DNA from: an uncultured Clostridium sp.
Lineage (GTDB): Bacteria > Bacillota > Clostridia > TANB77 > CAG-508
Direction of reading: 5' to 3'
Assembly (NCBI GenBank): GCA_946497585.1
Contig: CAMMLF010000086.1
Location: 1-6,955 of the forward strand
DNA length: 6,955 nt
The notes under the pieces are model-generated. The model saw only the letters and a list, made by a program, of their open reading frames with translations. It was not told the origin of the DNA and did no database searches. Positions within the stretch are counted from its first letter, which is position 1; each line of letters opens with the position of its first letter. The translations under genes were made by a program, and so were the position numbers. Shown piece by piece: positions 1 to 4,050 of this stretch.

Positions 1-13
1 ATCTTTCTAACAT
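1..13 (-). CDS. Start of a leftward gene, cut by the window edge
   Basis: On the minus strand an ATG at 13-11 is preceded by a near-perfect Shine-Dalgarno sequence, AGGGGGTG (minus-strand reading of 26-19), five bases upstream. Only MLER can be read before the window ends, so no function can be given. The gene sits directly downstream of the TTATGTTACATATAA box array, so it may be the gene those boxes control, for example an autoregulated repressor or a replication gene. That role is inference from position only. Confidence 0.5.
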
Positions 14-26
14 ATTTTCACCCCCT

Positions 27-142
27 GTCAATTATGTTACATATAATTAATAGTATTCTAGTCAATTATGTTACATATATTATTTAATTATTATCTATAT
101 TTTTCTTCTTTTGTAACATAAGTGTAGTTATGTTACATATAA
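27..142. repeat. Array of TTATGTTACATATAA boxes (three direct, one inverted): operators or iterons
   Basis: The core TTATGTTACATATA(A) occurs at 32-46, 66-79 and 128-142. The first two lie inside a perfect 19-base direct repeat, GTCAATTATGTTACATATA, at 27-45 and 61-79, 34 bases apart. A fourth, shorter copy is inverted (TGTAACATAA at 112-121) and forms a perfect 10-bp inverted repeat with 128-137 across a 6-base spacer. The core is itself a near-palindrome (TATGT-T-ACATA), as expected for a dimeric DNA-binding protein. The array lies upstream of the leftward gene starting at 13. Minus-strand TTGACT (65-60) with an AT-rich stretch overlapping box 1 could be its promoter. Operators for a repressor or iterons of a replication origin are both possible. 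Confidence 0.6.
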
Positions 143-156
143 ATTACTTTATTTTT

Positions 157-183
157 TTGCTCTATATATAATATATAGAGCAA
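157..183. repeat. Perfect 27-bp palindrome after the leftward operon
   Basis: The arms TTGCTCTATATAT (157-169) and its exact reverse complement (171-183) flank a single central A at 170. It begins 7 bases beyond the stop codon of the leftward 99-aa gene. A run of seven T lies on its plus-strand 5' side, so the leftward transcript would carry A's, not U's, after the hairpin. It is therefore not a canonical intrinsic terminator for that operon. It could still block or protect the 3' end of the transcript, or be a protein-binding site. Confidence 0.55.
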
Positions 184-189
184 TGATAA

Positions 190-489
190 TTACATTTTCA
201 TAGATAGAGCATTTAAAATAATTTTAATACCTATTGCAACACCATTTTTAAAAAATAGTTCATTTTCTTTATGATAATATGAACCTGTGGCTAAACTATA
301 ATTCAATATTAATCTATGCAATTTCTTTCTATTTCTTGGGTGTAAGTTTTTGTGCATAAAATTTGTAATTTTTTGGTCAGCAATAGTTACACGCTCATCT
401 AATGTTTCTCTTTCTGGATCATCAAAATCAAAACATCCATCATCTTCTATTTTGTCAAATATTATACTTAAAATATCTTTATCATTCAT
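190..489 (-). CDS. Hypothetical protein, 99 aa (DUF6809-like?)
   Basis: Starts at ATG 489-487 with GAGAGGAGGA (510-501) about 12 bases upstream, and ends at TAA (192-190). The acidic N-terminus (IEDDGCFDFDDPERE) is followed by basic helical segments and a C-terminal stretch, ELFFKNGVAIGIKIILNAL. The layout of a short helical protein ending in a FxxG(V/F)xxGxxxxxxxL helix recalls the DUF6809 proteins common on Bacillota mobile elements, but this is by eye and weak. Its ribosome binding site abuts the stop codon of the upstream gene (TAG 512-510), so the two genes are almost certainly co-transcribed and possibly translationally coupled. No signal peptide or membrane segment is evident. The function is unknown. 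Confidence 0.7.
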   Translation of the reverse strand: MNDKDILSIIFDKIEDDGCFDFDDPERETLDERVTIADQKITNFMHKNLHPRNRKKLHRLILNYSLATGSYYHKENELFFKNGVAIGIKIILNALSMKM

Positions 490-509
490 TGAATTAATAT
501 TCCTCCTCT

Positions 510-854
510 CTAAATATTTTTAAATAATATCAAGTCTTTTTTTATATAAGATATTATTTCTGGAATGTTATCTTTTTGCACTTTCAATACTTCTTTTGGT
601 GAAAACAGTTTGCAAGTTCCAGGTGTAAATGCTAAATCTACTAAAAAACAAATTTTATCAATACTTATTTGAAAATAATGTAATGCTACAATATAATAGG
701 TTATTGCAAAATAATTAAATAAGTATTCATCTAAATTTACTTTTTGTTTTATAATTAAAGGCACTTTAATTTTTTGACAAACTTTGCTTGATAATTTTTC
801 AAAATTTTTTCTTCCATGTCTAGCAATCCAATAAGTGAAAAAAAGCCTTTCCAT
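510..854 (-). CDS. Hypothetical protein, 114 aa, first gene of the leftward operon
   Basis: Starts at ATG 854-852 with a good Shine-Dalgarno sequence (GGGAGG within 867-860) a few bases upstream, and stops at TAG 512-510. I do not recognise a family. The N-terminal third is basic (MERLFFTYWIARHGRKNFEKL, then KVCQKIKVP). The middle is aromatic and hydrophobic (YLFNYFAITYYIVALHYF, about residues 44-61) and could be a buried helix or one membrane segment. The C-terminus is a mixed helix ending in LILFKNI. It is co-transcribed with the 99-aa gene, whose ribosome binding site directly follows this stop codon. The pair is transcribed divergently from the zinc-ribbon gene. Confidence 0.65.
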   Translation of the reverse strand: MERLFFTYWIARHGRKNFEKLSSKVCQKIKVPLIIKQKVNLDEYLFNYFAITYYIVALHYFQISIDKICFLVDLAFTPGTCKLFSPKEVLKVQKDNIPEIISYIKKDLILFKNI

Positions 855-875
855 ATTTTCCTCCCTTCTGATTTT

Positions 876-904
876 ATTTTACCTAATATTTTTTGATAGT
901 TGAA
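876..904 (-). promoter_or_regulatory. Candidate promoter of the leftward two-gene operon
   Basis: On the minus strand, TTCAAC (904-899) is followed after 17 bases by TAAAAT (881-876), a fair sigma-A-type pair. Transcription would begin near 869, only a short distance upstream of the Shine-Dalgarno sequence of the 114-aa gene. AT-rich DNA gives many chance matches, so spacing and position are the main support. Confidence 0.4.
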
Positions 905-930
905 TGTTGAACATAAAAAAATATTAAGTC

Positions 931-1001
931 TCAAATTCGTTGGGATAACGAGGTTTAAAGGTTTTTTTTAAAAAAATTTATAATCCGTGTCGAAATTATA
1001 A
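931..1001. other. Divergent intergenic region: two small stem-loops and a T8A7 tract
   Basis: Between the two divergent promoters lies a short stem-loop CGTT-GGGAT-AACG (938-950), then T8A7 (962-976), a possible DNA bend, and a 7-bp inverted repeat (978-984 with 995-1001) whose loop is CCGTGTCGAA. The two loops contain most of the G and C in this 225-base gap. A protein-binding site, a nick site or a replication or transfer origin could look like this, but nothing matches a named motif. Confidence 0.3.
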
Positions 1002-1026
1002 CAATTTTGTATTTTATATTAAGATA

Positions 1027-1056
1027 TTGACAAAAAAATATATATAATGATATAAA
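1027..1056 (+). promoter_or_regulatory. Promoter of the zinc-ribbon/SHOCT gene (extended -10)
   Basis: A perfect -35 box TTGACA (1027-1032) is followed after 18 bases by TATAAA (1051-1056), with the extended -10 element TG at 1048-1049. Transcription would start near 1063, just before the AAAAGGAG ribosome binding site (1065-1072). This is the best-matching promoter in the window. Confidence 0.7.
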
Positions 1057-1079
1057 GAATTTATAAAAGGAGTGATTAT

Positions 1080-1766
1080 ATGTCTTTAACATTATATTGG
1101 CCTAAAGGTTTTGTTGGTCTTTATATCTGTCCAAATTGTCTAACTAAAAATAGTGAATTTATTTTAATTAAAAATAAGGGAAATTATTATATAAATTGTT
1201 GTAATTGTGGTGCACTAATTGATATACATCCTGACGAGAATCTATACATTAAAAGAGCAAAAATTTTTAATGACTTTTCAACTTATCATACAAATTATTA
1301 TACAAATTTTCATGATAAATTTGAAAAAGATATAATACATTTATTGCTTGCATTTCGTGAAGATATATATAATCTCACAGAATCGAATCAGCCTGTAGAA
1401 AAAAACAATAGAATAAAAACACTGAAAAACGATATTATGGACCTATTTGAAAAGCAATTAGTTGATAATAAATATTGTATTATTATAACAAGACAAACTA
1501 TGCAGAAATATTTTACAAATGGTCAAGAAGGTGATGAATTTTATCAATATATTCTTTCTATATTAGATGAACTGGAACTTTTATTTACAGATGAATATAT
1601 TTCTAACAAAGAAAACTGGTTAAACTATACTAAAAAACCTTATAATAGAGAAACAAAAAAAGATAACAAATACGACGAACTTCGAGAATTAAAAAAATTA
1701 TTAGATGACGATATAATTACTTCTGAAGAATATGAGAAGAAGAAAAAATTATTATTAGGTATATAA
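1080..1766 (+). CDS. Zinc-ribbon protein with C-terminal SHOCT domain, 228 aa
   Basis: Starts at ATG 1080, 7 bases after AAAAGGAG. The N-terminus carries a zinc-ribbon pattern: C17-P-N-C20, then C40/C41-x-C43-G about twenty residues later. The central part (about 60-190) is helical and acidic/aromatic with no recognised domain. Residues about 198-228 (KYDELRELKKLLDDDIITSEEYEKKKKLL...) closely match the SHOCT domain, a short C-terminal helical module typically found at protein ends, with the usual L..LLddGIIT.eEfe.kK..LL pattern. SHOCT is thought to mediate oligomerisation or DNA-associated functions, but its role is not settled. The gene is monocistronic: it has its own strong promoter and a terminator directly after it. 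It is a cytoplasmic, nucleic-acid-binding candidate; the specific function is unknown. Confidence 0.8.
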   Translation: MSLTLYWPKGFVGLYICPNCLTKNSEFILIKNKGNYYINCCNCGALIDIHPDENLYIKRAKIFNDFSTYHTNYYTNFHDKFEKDIIHLLLAFREDIYNLTESNQPVEKNNRIKTLKNDIMDLFEKQLVDNKYCIIITRQTMQKYFTNGQEGDEFYQYILSILDELELLFTDEYISNKENWLNYTKKPYNRETKKDNKYDELRELKKLLDDDIITSEEYEKKKKLLLGI

Positions 1767-1775
1767 ATACAACTT

Positions 1776-1807
1776 AAAATAGAGTAGAATTTCTACTTTA
1801 TTTTTTT
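1776..1807 (+). terminator. Intrinsic terminator of the zinc-ribbon/SHOCT gene
   Basis: Ten bases after the stop codon, AGTAGAA (1783-1789) and TTCTACT (1791-1797) form a hairpin; the real loop would be about 5 nt. Flanking A/T pairs extend the stem outward, and it runs into a tract of seven T (1801-1807). The A-rich left flank makes it potentially bidirectional. Confidence 0.7.
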
Positions 1808-1876
1808 ATTAAATCCCTACTTATTTTGTTAATAAATGTTGAAATATCAACCATTAAAAAATTTTTTCTGTGTTTA

Positions 1877-1905
1877 TTGAAATATGTCAGAAATACTTGT
1901 AAAAT
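1877..1905 (+). promoter_or_regulatory. Candidate promoter for the structured leader and DUF4313-like gene
   Basis: TTGAAA (1877-1882) and TAAAAT (1900-1905) are separated by exactly 17 bases. Transcription would begin near 1911, shortly before the first of a chain of stem-loops. The position right after a terminator and before a non-coding structured stretch supports it. Confidence 0.5.
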
Positions 1906-1910
1906 ATAAG

Positions 1911-2148
1911 TGTGTAAAAGATTATGTTATAGTTATTAAAATACTATAACTATCCATAAAGATTTATCTTTATGGCATAACTACTAAAATAAAGTTAGTA
2001 GTAGTTTTTCTACATTTATTATAATGTAGCATAATATGGGTATTAGCTATAATAAATATATAGATTATTTGTTATGCTTATATAAAAAAGAAAGTAATAT
2101 ATCTAAAAGTATCGCCCCCATTTTTAGATTACTACTTTCTCTTTTTTT
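1911..2148 (+). ncRNA. Structured leader or small RNA: consecutive stem-loops ending in a terminator-like hairpin
   Basis: The following perfect inverted repeats follow one another with almost no gap: GTTATAGT/ACTATAAC (1926-1950); CCATAAAGA/TCTTTATGG with loop TTTA (1954-1975); ACTACTAA/TTAGTAGT (1980-2002); CTACATT/AATGTAG (2010-2029); and a looser pair GCATAA/TTATGC (2029-2077) enclosing CTATA/TATAG. A longer hairpin at 2089-2140 has arms GAAAGTA/TACTTTC and ATCTAAAA/TTTTAGAT, one small internal irregularity and a C-rich loop. It ends at a T tract (2142-2148), as in an intrinsic terminator. Together with the promoter at 1877-1905 this looks like either a roughly 240-nt small RNA or a 5' leader that attenuates the gene starting at 2225. 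No known riboswitch or T-box signature was recognised. Confidence 0.5.
2089..2148 (+). terminator. Terminator/attenuator hairpin ahead of the DUF4313-like gene
   Basis: The left arm (2089-2108) and right arm (2122-2140) pair almost completely: eight pairs near the loop, a mismatch and bulge, then eight outer pairs. The stem runs directly into CTCTTTTTTTG. The loop is GTATCGCCCCCAT. It lies about 75 bases before the start codon at 2225, so readthrough would be needed for expression from the upstream promoter. Confidence 0.5.
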
Positions 2149-2224
2149 GCCCAAATTTAAAGGAAAGGAGGATTATCAAAAAAATCTTTTTTACACAAAA
2201 ATAATGGAAGGAGATTTAGTTATT

Positions 2225-2587
2225 ATGAAAAATGGATTTAGTTTTGAACTGTATGAAACTATATTCAAAAATTGTTTTTTACATAGTTCAAGATATTCTA
2301 ATGGAGATTTACAACTTAGTTTATTTGGTACAGATCCAGCTACAAACGAAACTGCACATTTTGCAGATATTTCACTTGAACAAAATAGTAAAAGGTTAAG
2401 AGATGATGAGGTTGTGGTTGACTGTAAATTCAAGCCTACCCTAATACCACAATTATTAGAGTTAGGTATAATCAAAAGTCAAACAGGAATATGTCCTATA
2501 AAAAATAACATATATCCAGTTTATACTATTGATTTAACAAAAGTACAAAAAAATTATTATTATGCACAAGAATTAGTTGCTGCATAG
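2225..2587 (+). CDS. DUF4313-like hypothetical protein, 120 aa
   Basis: I place the start at ATG 2225, preceded by GGAAGGAG (2206-2213) with 11 bases of spacing. The reading frame is open back to an ATG at 2036, but that stretch is occupied by the terminator-like hairpin and has no ribosome binding site. The protein has an N-terminal beta-rich half (RYSNGDLQLSLFGTD, then HFADISL), followed by EVVVDCKF, a helix PTLIPQLLELGII and a last strand (IYPVYTIDL). This order, small strand-rich domain, V.(V/D) strand, 'LI..L.E.GI...TG', final strand, is that of DUF4313 proteins found on mobile elements of gut Bacillota. The assignment is by eye and the function is unknown. It is followed 23 bases later by the RDF-like gene, so the two are likely co-transcribed. 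Confidence 0.7.
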   Translation: MKNGFSFELYETIFKNCFLHSSRYSNGDLQLSLFGTDPATNETAHFADISLEQNSKRLRDDEVVVDCKFKPTLIPQLLELGIIKSQTGICPIKNNIYPVYTIDLTKVQKNYYYAQELVAA

Positions 2588-2610
2588 TAGAATGAAAGGA
2601 ATGAAAAAAT

Positions 2611-3691
2611 ATGGAACAAACAAGGTATGTAAATTTACCAGTAATTCGGAAGAATCCAACATGGAGAACAAGTAGAAACAGCAAATGGTAAAAAAAGAGC
2701 AAAAGAATTAGGTCATTTTATTGCAAAAGTACAAGACCAATTTATGCAAGGCTACTTACAAAAATTTGATGAAATATATAAGGGAAAGACATATATTGAA
2801 ATAGAATTTATAAGTGATGAGCCTTTTTCAGCAAAATATTCAAGATCAAATCAATCAGGCCAAGTATGTTATTGTATGTTTGGAACAGACCAAGCAAATC
2901 AAAAGACAAAAGATGGTTGGCAAAAAGTCGATTGTTTAGGACAAGAATGTCAATATAGACAGAAAAAAGAAAATGGTCCATCTGATTGTAAAAAAGTAGG
3001 TTGGCTAAAATTCTTAATACCTAAGATTGCAACAGATAGAATATGGCTTATGAAAACTACAAGTACACAAGCAATAGATTCACTTAATGAATATTTTTCT
3101 TTACAAAAAGCACAAGGTAATAGTGTTAAAGGAAGATATATTTTATTCTTAAAACAAGTTGAAAATTCTAAAGATGGTAAAACTTTTAATAATTATATCG
3201 TTGATATTATGAAAAAAGAAGATTTTTATTCAGTTACAAAAAACCCAGAAATTGAAGTAAATAGACAAGAACAATCCACAGCAAATGTACAAACTGTGAA
3301 TAATAGTGTAGAAAATACCCAAAAACAAGAAAATAAGAAAACACAAGAAAAAGTAAAAGAAACTAAAAACAAAACTACAAAAGGAAAGACTAAAACAACA
3401 AAAAAAATTATAATTGAGGAAAACCCTGATGTTGATAAATGCTACTATTTTACAGGACATCATACAGAAACTTTTAACAAAGATGGAAAACCAAAAGAAT
3501 ATTTTATTGGCGAGTTTTATGATATGACTGATAAACCTATAAATTTTATTGTTAAACCAGAGCTTATTGATACAATATTAGAATGTGGTATTGGCTCTGT
3601 ATTTGAGGCAGAGATACAAGAGTTTAAAGATAAAAAAATTATATCAGAAGTAAAATTCGTACAAAATAACGAAAAAAATATAGCAGCATAA
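2611..3691 (+). CDS. RDF-like (Gp3-family-like) protein, 359 aa, read through a +1 frameshift at CGG 2647
   Basis: Starts at ATG 2611 (AAAGGA at 2595-2600). Twelve codons give MEQTRYVNLPVI, then an in-frame CGG (2647-2649). Without a shift the frame ends at TAA 2689-2691. Skipping C2647 joins it to GRIQHGEQVETANGKKR... and a frame open to TAA 3689-3691. The GRI..GE.VE...G.. opening, the cysteine cluster (about C86-x-C88, C108, C113, C126) followed by GWLKFLIP, and a W-L-x-T helix match the layout of the Gp3-like recombination directionality factors (phiC31 gp3/actinophage type) that bind serine integrases and switch them to excision. After about residue 212 comes a Lys/Thr-rich linker, then a strand-rich C-terminal domain (about 270-355). 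The only later start with an open frame, ATG 2744, has no ribosome binding site and would remove the conserved N-terminus. Family membership is by eye; no integrase lies in this window. Confidence 0.65.
2644..2650 (+). other. +1 frameshift site 1: ATT CGG A
   Basis: The upstream frame reads GTA ATT CGG AAG; the required downstream frame reads GGA AGA ATC. The shift must fall between the +1-frame stop at 2642-2644 and the zero-frame stop at 2689-2691, and the CGG is at the very start of that interval. The A7 run at 2690-2696 begins inside the zero-frame stop, so slippage there cannot explain it. Confidence 0.65.
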
Positions 3692-3707
3692 GAAAGGCAA
3701 TTCTTAT
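3688..3707 (+). repeat. Short hairpin over the RDF-like gene's stop codon
   Basis: ATAAGAA (3688-3694) and TTCTTAT (3701-3707) pair perfectly around AGGCAA, and the TAA stop lies inside the left arm. No T tract follows, so it is not a convincing terminator. It could stabilise or process the transcript end. Confidence 0.35.
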
Positions 3708-3725
3708 ACTACTAGTTATTTACAA

Positions 3726-3754
3726 ATGTCATTTGCATTAATTGTATATATAAT
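3726..3754 (+). promoter_or_regulatory. Candidate internal promoter before the small SH3-like gene and ATPase
   Basis: A consensus -10 TATAAT (3749-3754) lies 17 bases after ATGTCA (3726-3731, four of six matches to TTGACA). It sits in the 127-base gap after the RDF-like gene, next to the odd palindrome CAAATG-T-CATTTG (3723-3735) that overlaps the -35 box and could be an operator. Transcription would start near 3761 and feed the genes from 3819 on. Confidence 0.4.
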
Positions 3755-3818
3755 ACATAAAAAAAATCTAAAAGTCAATATTGAACAAAAAAATTAAATA
3801 AAAAAAGGAGAATATACA

Positions 3819-4038
3819 ATGTATAATAAATTCAAAAAAAATCATAAGGTATTTGTATATCGGTCCTGGTGAAAATGCTGGTGTTTTTTATAAAAATTTA
3901 CCAGCTATTATTATTGAAAGAGATTCTTATTATAGAGATTATTTAGTCCGATTTAAAAATGGAACTGAGGATTGGATAAAACCACAATATTTAAGAAATC
4001 CTTATGAACGAAAAAATAAAAAATCAAAAAATAGATAA
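3819..4038 (+). CDS. Small SH3/KOW-like protein, 72 aa, read through a +1 frameshift at CGG 3861
   Basis: Starts at ATG 3819, 8 bases after AAAAAAGGAG (3801-3810). The first 14 codons give MYNKFKKNHKVFVY, then in-frame CGG (3861-3863), after which the zero frame stops at TGA 3870-3872. Skipping C3861 continues as GPGENAGVFYKNLPAIIIE... to TAA 4036-4038. The joined product KVFVYGPGENAG, then LPAIIIERD..YRDYLVRFKNG.EDWIKPQYL, has the alternating strands of a small SH3/Tudor/KOW-like barrel with a basic tail, so nucleic-acid or protein binding is plausible; this is inference. A TTG at 3853 could start the downstream part alone but would lose the first strand. The ATPase's ribosome binding site overlaps this stop codon, so the two are tightly coupled. 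An A8 run (3834-3841) is an alternative slippage site. Confidence 0.6.
3858..3864 (+). other. +1 frameshift site 2: TAT CGG T
   Basis: The upstream frame reads GTA TAT CGG TCC and ends two codons later (TGG TGA). The required downstream frame reads GGT CCT GGT GAA. Removing the C of CGG gives an uninterrupted strand, KVFVYGPGENAG. The signature is the same as at 2647 and 6529. Confidence 0.6.
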
Positions 4039-4050
4039 AGGAGTTAAATT

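Noticed and set aside
1781..1807. TTTCTACTTTATT resembles part of a Cas12a direct repeat.
   Set aside because: The inverted-repeat arms are in the wrong order, it occurs once, and it is followed by a T tract: it is a terminator hairpin, not a CRISPR array.
1838..1868. GTTGA-AATA-TCAAC hairpin followed by A6T6 as a second terminator.
   Set aside because: The stem is only 5 bp and about ten bases of spacer separate it from the T tract; a better terminator lies just upstream.
2036..2224. An upstream ATG at 2036 would extend the DUF4313-like protein to 183 aa.
   Set aside because: There is no ribosome binding site before it, the stretch is filled by a terminator-like hairpin and T tract, and the extra residues do not resemble the family. 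ATG 2225 has a proper Shine-Dalgarno sequence.
2744..3691. Treating the RDF-like gene as starting at ATG 2744 (315 aa).
   Set aside because: No ribosome binding site precedes it, and conserved family residues (GRI..GE.VE) lie upstream in the same frame.
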